From Verrucomicrobiota bacterium (lineage in GTDB: Bacteria; Verrucomicrobiota; Verrucomicrobiia; Opitutales; Opitutaceae): a DNA stretch of 64,000 nt. Positions 37,203 to 45,347 of this stretch are shown piece by piece. The stretch spans positions 1-64,000 of the forward strand of contig JAEWBF010000064.1 of assembly GCA_023391285.1 (NCBI GenBank), written 5' to 3'. A model generated the notes under the pieces. The model was not told the origin of the DNA. It saw nothing but the letters and a program-made list of their open reading frames with translations, and did no database searches. A program made the position numbers and the translations under genes. Each line of letters starts with the position of its first letter. Positions within the stretch are counted from its first letter, which is position 1.

Positions 37203-38885
37203 TCAGCGAGTGGCGCCCACCAACTCCCGCGCCCGCTCCACCGCCGCCTCCAGATCCGCCACCACATTCTCCCGCTCCACCACGTCGAGAAAACCCGCCT
37301 TCTCCATCGTGAAATAGGGCTGGGTGTGCGGCCCGCACAGAATCAAATGCTTTCCGTGACGCCGCAGCTTCGCATGTAAATCCTCGATCCGGTTCAACGC
37401 CGTCGAATCCATCGCGGTCACCGCCGCCATGTGCAGCACGATCACACGCGTCTCCCCACCCGCCCGCCGCAACACCGTCTCCAGTTTGTCGGCCGCACCG
37501 AACAGCAGCGCCCCGAAAACGCGATAGACGACCGCCTCGCGCGGCAGCCGCTTCACCACTTCGCGCTCCGCCGGATGCTGCGACGCTTCCACCCCGACCC
37601 CCGCCATCGCCTGCACTTCCGTCGTATCCGCCACGCGCTTCACGAAAAGCCCCGCCGCCAGAATCATTCCCACGCCCACCGCAATCGTCAGATCGAACAA
37701 CACCGTCAGCGCAAACGTCGTCAGGAACACGAGCCCGTCCTCCTTCGGCCGCCGCTTCAGCCAGAGAAACTCGTCCCATTCGCCCATCCGCAACGCCACC
37801 ATCACCAGCACCGCCGCCAGGGCCACCAACGGCACGTGCGACGCCAGCGGCGCCGCCACCAACAGCACCACCAGCAAAAACACCGCGTGGACAATTCCCG
37901 CCACCGGCGACGTCGCGCCATTTCGAATATTCGTCGCCGTCCGCGCAATCACACCCGTCACCGGAATCCCGCCAAAAATCGGCACCACGACGTTCGCCAC
38001 TCCCTGCGCCATCAACTCCTGATTCGAATCGTGCCGGTCATCGATCAGCCCGTCCGCCACCACCGCCGACAACAACGATTCGATCGATCCCAGCATCGCG
38101 ATCGTAAACGCCGGCGCGACCAAATGCTCCAGCGTCCGCCAATCGAACTCCGGCAACGCCACCGTCGGCAGCCCTTGCGGAATTCCGCCAAACGCACTCC
38201 CGATCGTCTCCACGTTTACTCCACCGAAATACACCGCGAGCGTTCCCACCACGACCGCCACGATCGATCCCGGCACCCGCTTGCTCCACTTCGCCGGCCA
38301 CATCGCCACGATCGCGAGCGACACCGCCCCGAGCCCAACCGCCTGCCAGTTCAACGTCGGCAACGCCTGATAAAGCGCGATTATCCTCGGCAAAAACTCG
38401 GCCGGCTCATTTTCCAGCTGCAACCCGCCCAAGGCCCGCAACTGCGTCGCCATGATCGTGATCGCGATCCCGCACGTGAACCCCATCGTCACGGGCTGCG
38501 GCACAAACCGGATCAGCGACCCCAGCCGCAGCGCGCCCATCGCAAACATCATCGCTCCCGCCATCATCGTGCAGATGAGCAGGTTCGAGAGCCCATACTT
38601 CGCCCCGATCATCGCCACCAACCCCACGAACGCCCCGGCCGGTCCCCCAATCTGCACGCGCGATCCGCCCAGCGCCGAAACGATGAACCCGCCCACGATT
38701 CCCGTATAAAGCCCCGCCGCCGGCGTGACCCCCGACGCGATTCCCAGCCCGATGCACAACGACAGCGCCACGATTCCCACCGTCAGCCCCGCCATCGCGT
38801 CCGTCACGAATCGCTGCCGATCATACCCTCGCAGGGACTCCAGCAGTTTCGGCCGAAACGAAAAATACCCGCCCGTAGCATTCAT
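37203..38885 (-). CDS. SulP-family anion transporter with STAS domain
   Basis: 560 residues from the ATG at 38885 (MNATGGYFSF); an in-frame TTG at 38930 is less likely. About 10-12 membrane helices, with the SulP blocks AGLTVGIVALSLCIGLGIASG and GGSRVQIGGPAGAFVGLVA. The C-terminal STAS domain follows (VIVLHMAAVTAMDSTALNRIED). The family exchanges sulfate, bicarbonate or similar anions; no carbonic anhydrase or sulfate gene lies nearby to choose between them. Confidence 0.93.
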   Translation of the reverse strand: MNATGGYFSFRPKLLESLRGYDRQRFVTDAMAGLTVGIVALSLCIGLGIASGVTPAAGLYTGIVGGFIVSALGGSRVQIGGPAGAFVGLVAMIGAKYGLSNLLICTMMAGAMMFAMGALRLGSLIRFVPQPVTMGFTCGIAITIMATQLRALGGLQLENEPAEFLPRIIALYQALPTLNWQAVGLGAVSLAIVAMWPAKWSKRVPGSIVAVVVGTLAVYFGGVNVETIGSAFGGIPQGLPTVALPEFDWRTLEHLVAPAFTIAMLGSIESLLSAVVADGLIDDRHDSNQELMAQGVANVVVPIFGGIPVTGVIARTATNIRNGATSPVAGIVHAVFLLVVLLVAAPLASHVPLVALAAVLVMVALRMGEWDEFLWLKRRPKEDGLVFLTTFALTVLFDLTIAVGVGMILAAGLFVKRVADTTEVQAMAGVGVEASQHPAEREVVKRLPREAVVYRVFGALLFGAADKLETVLRRAGGETRVIVLHMAAVTAMDSTALNRIEDLHAKLRRHGKHLILCGPHTQPYFTMEKAGFLDVVERENVVADLEAAVERARELVGATR

Positions 38886-38997
38886 CGAAGTCCGCCCATT
38901 CTGCTCCTTTCTTTCCGCCACGACAACCAACCATGATTGTCATTCCCCACGCAATTCTTGTCCCCACCTCCCGACAAACTTCGCCTCTCCACGCTAA

Positions 38998-39025
38998 TGG
39001 AGGCGCGGTGCCCCCACCGCGCACC
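38998..39025. repeat. Hairpin element, GTAGGGC family variant
   Basis: GCGCGGTG (39003-39010) pairs perfectly with CACCGCGC (39015-39022) across loop CCCC; it is preceded by ATGGAG and ends in ACCTC. It directly abuts the ruvC stop codon at 39026. Confidence 0.7.
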
Positions 39026-39634
39026 TCACCCTCGCCACGTAAACGCATGGCACAGCGCCACGCCCGCCGCATCCGCCTCGTCCGGCGCCAGCGGTCGCCC
39101 ATGCCCCAACAACGCCATCACCGTTCGCGCCATCTGCTCCTTGCTCGCTCGCCCCGCTCCCACCACCGCCTGCTTCACCCGCAGGGGCGGATACTCGAAC
39201 ACTTCCCGCCCACACAACGCCGCCACCGCAATCGCCGCTCCGCGCGCCGCGCCCAAAATCTGCGCCGTCTGAAAATTCTGCACGTAAATCGTCTGCTCCA
39301 ACGCCACGTGCCTCACATCCGCGCCATCCAACATCGTCAACACCGCCCGGTGAATCTCCGCCAACGCCACCGCCATCGTCTCCCGTGACGGCACCCGCAC
39401 CGTCGCACATCGCAACAACACCGGCTGCCGCCCCGGCACAAATTCGATCAGCGCCAATCCCGTTCCTCGCAACGACGGATCGATCCCCAGCACCCGCCCG
39501 CTAAACGCACTTCGCGGCTTCAAGTCCAACGCCTCCGCCGCCGTCTCCGCCGCTCCGACCAAGCGCACCGCCGCGGGAATTGCCTTCCCCGCCAGCTTCG
39601 CCGCCCACATCTGCCGGACATTCAATCGCGCCAT
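39026..39634 (-). CDS. ruvC: Crossover junction endodeoxyribonuclease RuvC
   Basis: Resolves Holliday junctions during recombination. 202 residues, slightly long because of an N-terminal extension of about 45 residues rich in Ala/Arg before the fold begins at RVLGIDPSLRGTGLAL. Catalytic acids are visible: Asp in GIDPS, Glu in VALEQTIYVQNF, and the Asp pair in PDEADAAGVALCHA. An internal start closer to the fold may be the real one. ruvA and ruvB are not adjacent. Confidence 0.93.
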   Translation of the reverse strand: MARLNVRQMWAAKLAGKAIPAAVRLVGAAETAAEALDLKPRSAFSGRVLGIDPSLRGTGLALIEFVPGRQPVLLRCATVRVPSRETMAVALAEIHRAVLTMLDGADVRHVALEQTIYVQNFQTAQILGAARGAAIAVAALCGREVFEYPPLRVKQAVVGAGRASKEQMARTVMALLGHGRPLAPDEADAAGVALCHAFTWRG

Positions 39635-39642
39635 CGCGAAGA

Positions 39643-39744
39643 GTGAAAGTGAAAGGGAAAGTGAAAGTGAAGACCCGAATCCACCTCCCCTCTCACCCTC
39701 ACTTCCCTTTCCCTTTCACTTTCACTTTCACTTTCACTTTCACT
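39643..39744. repeat. Hexanucleotide (GTGAAA/TTTCAC) repeats in inverted orientation
   Basis: Tandem GTGAAA units at 39643-39671 face tandem TTTCAC units at 39707-39744. The longest perfect arms are 19 bases: GTGAAAGTGAAAGGGAAAG at 39643-39661 and its complement at 39707-39725. The last TTTCAC unit supplies the stop codon of the downstream minus-strand permease gene (39740-39742). Confidence 0.85.
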
Positions 39745-40474
39745 CCCACAACAACTTCACCCCCGCCGCCGCGCTCAACCCCAACGCCAGATTCTCGAAC
39801 AACCGCTGATCGATCTTCACCAGCAGCTTCCGCCCCACCCACGCCCCCAGAAACACCGCCGGCGCCAGCCATACGTTCAGCGTAAAACTCCCCGCGTTAA
39901 TCAATCCAAGGTTCATCATGAACGGCACCTTGAAGAGATTGATCAGCATGAAGAACACCGCGCCCGTCCCGACGAACTCCATTTTCGGCAGCCGCATCGC
40001 CAGCAGATAAATCGCCATCAACGGTCCCGCCGCATTCGCCACCATCGTCGTAAACCCCGCCAGCACGCCGATCGTCGGCGCGAAAAAACGCCCGTGCTCG
40101 CCCTCGCCGACATGTTTCTTCCTCCGCGCAACATGCAGCACCAGTAACGCCAGCACGATCACCCCAATCATCACCTCCGCCTCGCGATTCCCAATCCGCC
40201 CCAGCGCAAAATACCCGCCCACTACCCCCGCCGCCGTCCACGGAAACAGCCGCCACAAAAACTTCCACTGCGTGTGCCGCCGATACAACGCCACCGCGAT
40301 GACGTCCCCAAAACACAGCAGCGGCAGCACCACTCCCGTCGCCTCCTTCGCCGGCAACACCTGAGCAAACATCACCACAAACAACATCCCCAGCCCCGCT
40401 ATCCCCGTTTTGGATACACCCACGAAGAACGCCCCCCCCACCAACACCGCCCACTCCCAAAACCCGAAGCTCAT
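39740..40474 (-). CDS. TSUP (TauE/SafE) family permease
   Basis: 244 residues, about seven membrane helices. Typical features are GVSKTGIAGLGMLFVVMFA near the N-terminus and the second internal half GFTTMVANAAGPLMAIYLL. The family moves sulfite, sulfoacetate and related organic anions; the substrate here is not predictable. The stop codon lies inside a hexanucleotide repeat. Confidence 0.9.
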   Translation of the reverse strand: MSFGFWEWAVLVGGAFFVGVSKTGIAGLGMLFVVMFAQVLPAKEATGVVLPLLCFGDVIAVALYRRHTQWKFLWRLFPWTAAGVVGGYFALGRIGNREAEVMIGVIVLALLVLHVARRKKHVGEGEHGRFFAPTIGVLAGFTTMVANAAGPLMAIYLLAMRLPKMEFVGTGAVFFMLINLFKVPFMMNLGLINAGSFTLNVWLAPAVFLGAWVGRKLLVKIDQRLFENLALGLSAAAGVKLLWE

Positions 40475-40536
40475 CGCCCCCCCTTTCCGTGTGTTCCGTG
40501 GGCAACCACTAGAGCTTCTGCGCTCATCTGTATTTC

Positions 40537-40564
40537 TTTCGCGTTCATTCGCGTGTTTCGCGGG
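40537..40564 (+). repeat. Decamer-unit repeat variant overlapping the recF 3' end
   Basis: TTTCGCGTTC, ATTCGCGTGT, TTCGCGGG in tandem. It covers the recF stop codon (40545-40547), so the last residues of RecF (ARETRE) are encoded by the repeat. An imperfect partner (TTTCCGTGTGTTCCGTGGG) lies at about 40485-40503. Confidence 0.7.
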
Positions 40565-41651
40565 CGGCTCCGTCCCTCTGCTCGAAATTCCCCTCCTTCA
40601 CCTCAAACACCTGCCACGCGCCCAACTCCGCCTCCGGCAGACTCGTCCCCGTCGCGATCACCTGCGACTCCGCATCCACCGCCGCCCAAAACCTCCGCCG
40701 CCGCCCTGGATCCAGTTCCCCCAGCACATCGTCGCACAACAACACCGGCCGCACCCCGCTCTTCTCCTGAAACCACGCCGCCTGCGCCAGCCGCAGCGCC
40801 AGCACCAACGATCGCTGCTGCCCTTCCGACGCAAATTCCTTCGCCGCCGTTCCTTTCACCGAGAAGGAAAAATCATCCCGATGCGGCCCGGTCAGCGTCG
40901 TGCGAAATTGCGCATCCCGCGCCCGCCCCGCCTCGAGTTTCGCCAGCAACATCTCCGCCGACGCCTCCTCAAAATTCGGCAGATACTTCAACCCGCCGCG
41001 CTCCCCTTCCGCGTCACATACTTTCGAATACGCGTCCTTCACCTTTCCCGCCAGCGTCCCCAGCGCCGCCGTCCTCATCTCGATCAACGCCGCCGCCGCC
41101 GGCGCCAGGATCCGCTCGAACGCCCCCAGCTCCGCATCCCCCGCCCCTCCACGCTTCAACAACGCATTCCGCTCCGCCAACGCTTTCGAATACGTCTGCA
41201 GCGCGCGCAAGTAACCCGCGTCGATCGACGAAAGCGTCAAATCCATCCACCGTCGCCGCAACGCCGGCGCGCCGCGCACCAACAACATATCCTGGGACGA
41301 AAACACCACCGTCGGAAACCGCCCGATATATTCGCCGAGCTTCGTGATCCGCGTCTGATCGCACCACAGTTCCTTCCCTTCCCGCCGCAGCTTGATCGTG
41401 ACCTTGCTCTCGCCCAGCCGCTCGTGCTCGAAGTCCGCCGCGATCGCCGCCACCTGCTGCCCGTGCCCCACCAGCACTTTGTTGTCCGTCGTCCGAAACG
41501 ACCGCAACGCCGTCAAGAATCCCGCTGCCTCCAACAGATTCGTTTTCCCCTGCCCATTCGCCCCCACGAAAAATTGTTGCCGCCCCGAAAACTCCAGCGC
41601 CGAAAATCCCACATTCCGAAAATGTCGCAAAGTCAGTTTTCGCAGCCGCAT
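40545..41651 (-). CDS. recF: DNA replication and repair protein RecF
   Basis: SMC-like ATPase that loads RecA at gaps. 368 residues from the ATG at 41651 (MRLRKLTLRHFRN); the open frame upstream runs antisense through the cyclophilin gene. Walker A is FVGANGQGKTNLLEA, the ABC-type signature is ASEGQQRSLVLALRLA, and Walker B is RPVLLCDDVLGELDPGRR. It is not next to dnaA/dnaN/gyrB here, as it often is elsewhere. The C-terminal tail is made by an intergenic repeat. Confidence 0.95.
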   Translation of the reverse strand: MRLRKLTLRHFRNVGFSALEFSGRQQFFVGANGQGKTNLLEAAGFLTALRSFRTTDNKVLVGHGQQVAAIAADFEHERLGESKVTIKLRREGKELWCDQTRITKLGEYIGRFPTVVFSSQDMLLVRGAPALRRRWMDLTLSSIDAGYLRALQTYSKALAERNALLKRGGAGDAELGAFERILAPAAAALIEMRTAALGTLAGKVKDAYSKVCDAEGERGGLKYLPNFEEASAEMLLAKLEAGRARDAQFRTTLTGPHRDDFSFSVKGTAAKEFASEGQQRSLVLALRLAQAAWFQEKSGVRPVLLCDDVLGELDPGRRRRFWAAVDAESQVIATGTSLPEAELGAWQVFEVKEGNFEQRDGAARETRE

Positions 41652-41657
41652 GAGGTG

Positions 41658-41803
41658 AAACCACGAAACACACGAAACACACGAAAGGGAGCAGAAATTC
41701 TCCCCCGCGTCGTCCTTCAGCGCTTTTCGTGTATTTCGTGTATTTCGTGGTTCCTCCCTTCCGTCGTCTTTCAATGTTCGCGACCTTTCGCGTGTTTCGC
41801 GGG
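41658..41803. repeat. Inverted pair of decamer-unit repeats plus a third variant
   Basis: The left arm at 41658-41688 begins AAACCACGAAACACACGAAA. The inverse arm at 41724-41752 ends TTTCGTGTATTTCGTGGTT. A further CGCG-type copy (TTTCGCGTGTTTCGCGGG) ends at 41803. They fill the divergent gap between recF and the cyclophilin gene. Confidence 0.85.
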
Positions 41804-41858
41804 AGATCCATTTTGCCTCTTGCACACCCGCGCGCCCCCGCGTTCCTTGCCCAACTCT

Positions 41859-42374
41859 ATGAGCACCACCGCCGCCAAGGAAAACGCCATCATCCACACC
41901 ACCTACGGTGACATGACCCTTTCGTTCTGGCCCGACGTCGCCCCGAAAACGGTCGAAAACTTCAAGAAACTCGCCCGCGAAAAGTTCTACGACGGCACCG
42001 CGTTTCACCGCATCATCAAGGGCTTCATGATCCAGGGCGGCTGCCCCAACACCCGCAAGGGCGAGTCCGGCATGCCCGGCACCGGCGGCCCCGGCTACAA
42101 GATCAAAGCCGAGTTCAACCCCAAGTCGCACGTCCGCGGCGTCATCTCCATGGCCCGCTCCGCGCACCCCGACTCCGCCGGCAGCCAGTTCTTCATCTGC
42201 CACGGCGACGCCAAATTCCTCGATCGCCAATACACCGCCTTCGGCGAACTCGTCGGCGGTGACGACGTCCTCGAGCGCATCGCCACCGTTCCGACACAGG
42301 GCGGCGGCGGCGGCGAAAAGAGCACGCCCATCGACCGCATCGAAATCACCAGCGTCGAAATCGTCCCCGCCTGA
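41859..42374 (+). CDS. Cyclophilin-type peptidyl-prolyl cis-trans isomerase
   Basis: Speeds proline isomerisation during protein folding. 171 residues without a signal peptide, so cytoplasmic. Cyclophilin motifs: YDGTAFHRIIKGFMIQGGC with the catalytic arginine, SMARSAHPDSAGSQFFICH, and FLDRQYTAFGELV. The start is ATG 41859 (MSTTAAKENA). A terminator follows. Confidence 0.95.
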   Translation: MSTTAAKENAIIHTTYGDMTLSFWPDVAPKTVENFKKLAREKFYDGTAFHRIIKGFMIQGGCPNTRKGESGMPGTGGPGYKIKAEFNPKSHVRGVISMARSAHPDSAGSQFFICHGDAKFLDRQYTAFGELVGGDDVLERIATVPTQGGGGGEKSTPIDRIEITSVEIVPA

Positions 42375-42393
42375 CCTCAGCTCGGATTCAGAT

Positions 42394-42420
42394 GTAGGGC
42401 GGGGTCTCCCGACCCCGCCG
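42394..42420 (+). repeat. GTAGGGC hairpin element
   Basis: GTA, then GGCGGGGTC (42398-42406) pairing with GACCCCGCC (42411-42419) across loop TCCC. It sits in the convergent gap after the cyclophilin gene, ahead of the true terminator. Same design as 19584 but with a different stem. Confidence 0.87.
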
Positions 42421-42433
42421 TCTTCCCCGATTC

Positions 42434-42456
42434 AAGCCCGCCCTCCCGCGGGCTTT
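42434..42456 (+). terminator. Terminator after the cyclophilin gene
   Basis: AAGCCCGC (42434-42441), loop of six, GCGGGCTT (42448-42455), then T. An 8-bp stem with a T run on the plus strand. Confidence 0.82.
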
Positions 42457-42473
42457 TTCATTTCCACCTCCCG

Positions 42474-44009
42474 CTACCCGCCCGCCCGCTCCATCCGCCC
42501 GAGATACTCCGCCAATCGATCCACATCCCGTCGCATCGTCGGCGACACGCCTTCTTTTTCCATCTGCTCCACAATCAAACGCGCCGTCGCGAGGTCATTC
42601 ACCCGCGCCCGCACCAGCGCCAGCGCCAGCAACGTTCGCGGACGCTCCTTCACCTTCGCCAGATTCGCCTGCACGACATTGATGTTCTTCGGCGAAGGCT
42701 TCTCCGCTGTCGCTTCCACCCACGCGAGGATCTCATACGCCTGCGCCTGACTCGGCACACGCTCGATCGAGCGCTGCAGCAAGTTCCGCAACTCCGCCGC
42801 ACGTTCGTTCGGCAACCGGAAATACGGATCCAAACCATTGAACCATCGCCGCGCTTCGATCGCCGCGACTTCATGATAAATCGCGTGATTGTCCGTCCCC
42901 GCCGCAATCGCCTGCATCCATCGCTCGCGCGCCTCATCGCCGGCCCCATCTGACCACGCCTCCGTGCCAAGTATCTCCAACGCGCGCACGTCCGCCGGAT
43001 TCCGACTCAACGCCTCCAGCAGCGCCAACTTCGACGACGCCGAGCGATTCACCCGCAAATCGAGATTCGCCAACTGCAACGCCATCTCTTCCCGACCGAC
43101 CACTCGCATCGCATAGCTGTCCGCCGGCGCGATCTTCGGCATCGGCAGCTTGAACATCGCATACCGGCCCGTCTCCACATACCGGCTGAGCTCCCGCTGC
43201 ATCTGCAGATAATCCATCCCCAGCGTTTCCTTGAACAACGCCTCCGGATCCCGCTGATCGCCTTCCGGATTCCGCGCATAATTGAAAAACTCCCTCCGCC
43301 CTTGCTCGTTCTCCGTCGCCCGCTTCGAACGCCCGCAATACCAGTAATGCACCAGCGCCCACGATTGCGCATAAAACAACCCAATGCGCCGCGACTCGTT
43401 GTAACTCGGCGAGCCGTGACTCACCGCGAATAACTCCTGCAGCGGCATCAACGACTTCCCGCGCAGCGCCGCCACGTGCTCCACGATCGGCTGCCCCATC
43501 ATCAAATGGTCCTTCCGCTCCTCGATCGTCGATAAAAACTCCGCGACGCCTTCGCCATACCACGCACTCGGACGATCCCCCGTCACCGCCATCAGATAAT
43601 GCACAAACTCGTGCATGATCAGTCGCCGCGCATGCTCCGACGTCCACGCCGGCGACAACACAATCACCGACCGGTCCGGCCGCTCCAGATAGAAACCCGC
43701 CGTCCGTTCCGCCGATCTCAGCGGCGCCGACACATACGGCAGAAACTCCCGGTCGTTCTTGAAGTAGTAAACCGTCAGCGGATTCGGCCGCTGCTCTCGC
43801 GCCTCGATCATTTGGCCGAAGGTCGCTCGCAACAACTCCAGGACTCGCAGCAGATCCCGCGATTCGCGTTCCGACACATGGCTGAACAGCTCGAAGTGCG
43901 GCGACTCGTAGCGCTTCCACTTGTCGTCCAACCCCGGCATCCCCGCCGCCCGTCCCACGCTCACGCACAACAACAACACGACCCAAACCGAAGCCGGAAA
44001 CTTCATCAT
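42474..44009 (-). CDS. Secreted TPR-like protein with an HEFVH metallopeptidase motif
   Basis: 511 residues from the ATG at 44009 (MMKFPASVWVVLLLCVSVG, a clear signal peptide). After about residue 30, KWKRYESPHFELFSH begins a fold seen in secreted proteins that pair a gluzincin-like domain with TPR repeats. HEFVHYLM near residue 140 fits HExxH, and WYGEGVAEF provides a nearby glutamate as possible third zinc ligand. From about residue 310 there are TPR-like helices. A peptidase role in the periplasm is likely but untested. Confidence 0.8.
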   Translation of the reverse strand: MMKFPASVWVVLLLCVSVGRAAGMPGLDDKWKRYESPHFELFSHVSERESRDLLRVLELLRATFGQMIEAREQRPNPLTVYYFKNDREFLPYVSAPLRSAERTAGFYLERPDRSVIVLSPAWTSEHARRLIMHEFVHYLMAVTGDRPSAWYGEGVAEFLSTIEERKDHLMMGQPIVEHVAALRGKSLMPLQELFAVSHGSPSYNESRRIGLFYAQSWALVHYWYCGRSKRATENEQGRREFFNYARNPEGDQRDPEALFKETLGMDYLQMQRELSRYVETGRYAMFKLPMPKIAPADSYAMRVVGREEMALQLANLDLRVNRSASSKLALLEALSRNPADVRALEILGTEAWSDGAGDEARERWMQAIAAGTDNHAIYHEVAAIEARRWFNGLDPYFRLPNERAAELRNLLQRSIERVPSQAQAYEILAWVEATAEKPSPKNINVVQANLAKVKERPRTLLALALVRARVNDLATARLIVEQMEKEGVSPTMRRDVDRLAEYLGRMERAGG

Positions 44010-44082
44010 CCGGCCGTTATGCCGCTCCGCCCTCAACCCTCAAGCCGATTGCATTCCGCTGCTTCATCACCGCCTCAATCCC

Positions 44083-44160
44083 TTCGTGTTCATTCGTGTC
44101 CATTCGTGGTTCTCATCAGCCCGATCCCCCATCCGTGTTCATCCGCGTCCATCCGTGGTG
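44083..44160 (+). repeat. Two direct copies of the decamer-unit repeat
   Basis: Copy one at 44083-44111 is TTCGTGTTCA, TTCGTGTCCA, TTCGTGGTT. Copy two at 44131-44160 is ATCCGTGTTC, ATCCGCGTCC, ATCCGTGGTG. Both lie in the same orientation, in the divergent region between the secreted TPR protein and the ParB-like gene. Apart from these and a hairpin at 44256, the 272-base gap holds nothing recognised. Confidence 0.8.
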
Positions 44161-44255
44161 AAAAACCAAATACACCCCTGTGTCCCGTGAGTGACTGTTT
44201 GGAGTTCTCGCCGTAAGGCTCCTCCCTCTCGCTTTCCTCCTTGCGCACCCGCGAG

Positions 44256-44280
44256 CCGCGTTCACAAACGCGGCCTTTTT
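44256..44280 (+). terminator. Terminator-like hairpin touching the start codon of the ParB-like gene
   Basis: GCCGCGTT (44256-44263), loop CACA, AACGCGGC (44268-44275), then CTTTT. It is a perfect 8-bp stem followed by T, ending one base before the ATG at 44282. No upstream plus-strand gene needs terminating within 1.8 kb. It could attenuate or insulate the ParB-like gene, or mark that translation starts further inside. Confidence 0.65.
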
Positions 44281-44281
44281 C

Positions 44282-45112
44282 ATGCCGAATCTTCAAGATC
44301 TCCCTCTCGACTCCATCAACGTTTACGGCGGCACCCAAGCGCGCGTCGCCACCAACGACGACGCCATCGCCAGCTACGCCGACGAAATGTCCCAAGGCGC
44401 CGTCTTCCCGCCGATCGTCGTCTATTTCGACGGCGCCACGCATTGGCTCGCCGACGGCTTCCATCGCTACCTCGCCGCCAAACGCATCGAGCGTCCCGCC
44501 ATTTCCGCCGAAGTCCACGCCGGTGGTCGCACCGATGCCCTGCGCCATGCCCTCGGCGCCAACGCGACCAATGGTGTTTATCGCAACAACGCCGACAAGC
44601 GCAACGCCGTCGAAATCGCGCTCGAAGAATGGCCCGACCTCGCCAATCCCGTCATCGCCGAAATCTGCAAAGTCTCCGTCGAACTCGTCCGCCGCACTCG
44701 CTCGCAAATGACGCAGTCCGGCCGCATCCAAACTTCAGATACCGTCACCGGCCGCGACGGTAAATCCTACCCTTCTCAAATCGAACGCCAGCCCCGCGGC
44801 AAAACCGAAGCCTCCTCCTCCGATCGCGCCGGCGGCGGCGGCGGCGGTTTCTCCCGCGGCAAAGGCGGCGGCGGCGGCCATTTCGGCGGCACCTCCACCG
44901 AACTCGAACAGGAAGCCCGCATGATGATCCGCAAAGGCGAGATCAACCCGTTCGAACTCCCCACGATCCTCACCGCCAACGGCGACGACTACGCCGACAC
45001 CGTGATCAATCTTCTTAACACGATGAAGCCCGACGCCCCCAAGCGCACCGAAGCCCTCCTCCGCCTCCGCCACTGGATCGACCAAGCCCTCGCCGGCGAA
45101 AAATCCGCGTAA
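44282..45112 (+). CDS. ParB-like nuclease-domain protein with glycine-rich linker
   Basis: 276 residues. The N-terminal half is a ParB-superfamily domain (ISVN-type start LPLDSINVYGGTQARVA, then WLADGFHRYLAAK, the ParB GERR-like position). A helix-turn-helix-like stretch follows (NPVIAEICKVSVELVRR). Then comes a linker of glycine tracts with Ser, Arg and Phe (about residues 185-210), and a short acidic C-terminal helical domain. There is no parA neighbour, so it is not a standard chromosome segregation gene; phage- or plasmid-derived regulators of this kind are known. The function is uncertain. Confidence 0.8.
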   Translation: MPNLQDLPLDSINVYGGTQARVATNDDAIASYADEMSQGAVFPPIVVYFDGATHWLADGFHRYLAAKRIERPAISAEVHAGGRTDALRHALGANATNGVYRNNADKRNAVEIALEEWPDLANPVIAEICKVSVELVRRTRSQMTQSGRIQTSDTVTGRDGKSYPSQIERQPRGKTEASSSDRAGGGGGGFSRGKGGGGGHFGGTSTELEQEARMMIRKGEINPFELPTILTANGDDYADTVINLLNTMKPDAPKRTEALLRLRHWIDQALAGEKSA

Positions 45113-45120
45113 AGTAAAGC

Positions 45121-45317
45121 TCGCCCGCCTTCGTAGCGGAACGCGTAAGCGTTTCGTGCCTTTCGGCCTTTCGCGGGCGATCGATCCGCCCGCACCTACC
45201 GCCCTCCACAGATGCTCTCGTTGTGGCTAAGCAAGGTCGGTGGAGCCCGACGTCCCCGTCGGGCTCGTTCGGTAGGGCGAGACAGCCTGCCGCGACTCGT
45301 CGGGGTCCCCGCCGAGC
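45121..45317. repeat. Cluster of hairpin elements in a convergent gap
   Basis: Three structures lie in this stretch. (1) 45121-45180: TCGCCCGC pairs with GCGGGCGA, enclosing GTAGC and an inner stem GGAACGC/GCGTTTC. (2) 45243-45266: GAGCCCGACG pairs perfectly with CGTCGGGCTC across loop TCCC. (3) 45272-45317: a long GTAGGGC element containing AGCCTGCC and CGACTCGTCG, like the one at 63322. The whole 235-base gap between the ParB-like gene and tpsB is made of these. Confidence 0.75.
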
Positions 45318-45347
45318 CGAACGACCACCCTCGACGCCCCGCTCCCC

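Noticed and set aside
41652..42230. In-frame upstream extension of recF
   Set aside because: It lies antisense to the cyclophilin gene; RecF begins at MRLRKL (41651).
44190..44260. Degraded tRNA 3' end or attachment site before the ParB-like gene
   Set aside because: CCTCCCTCTCGC looks slightly like a tRNA-Ser/Leu end, but no TPsiC arm, acceptor stem or second att copy is visible.
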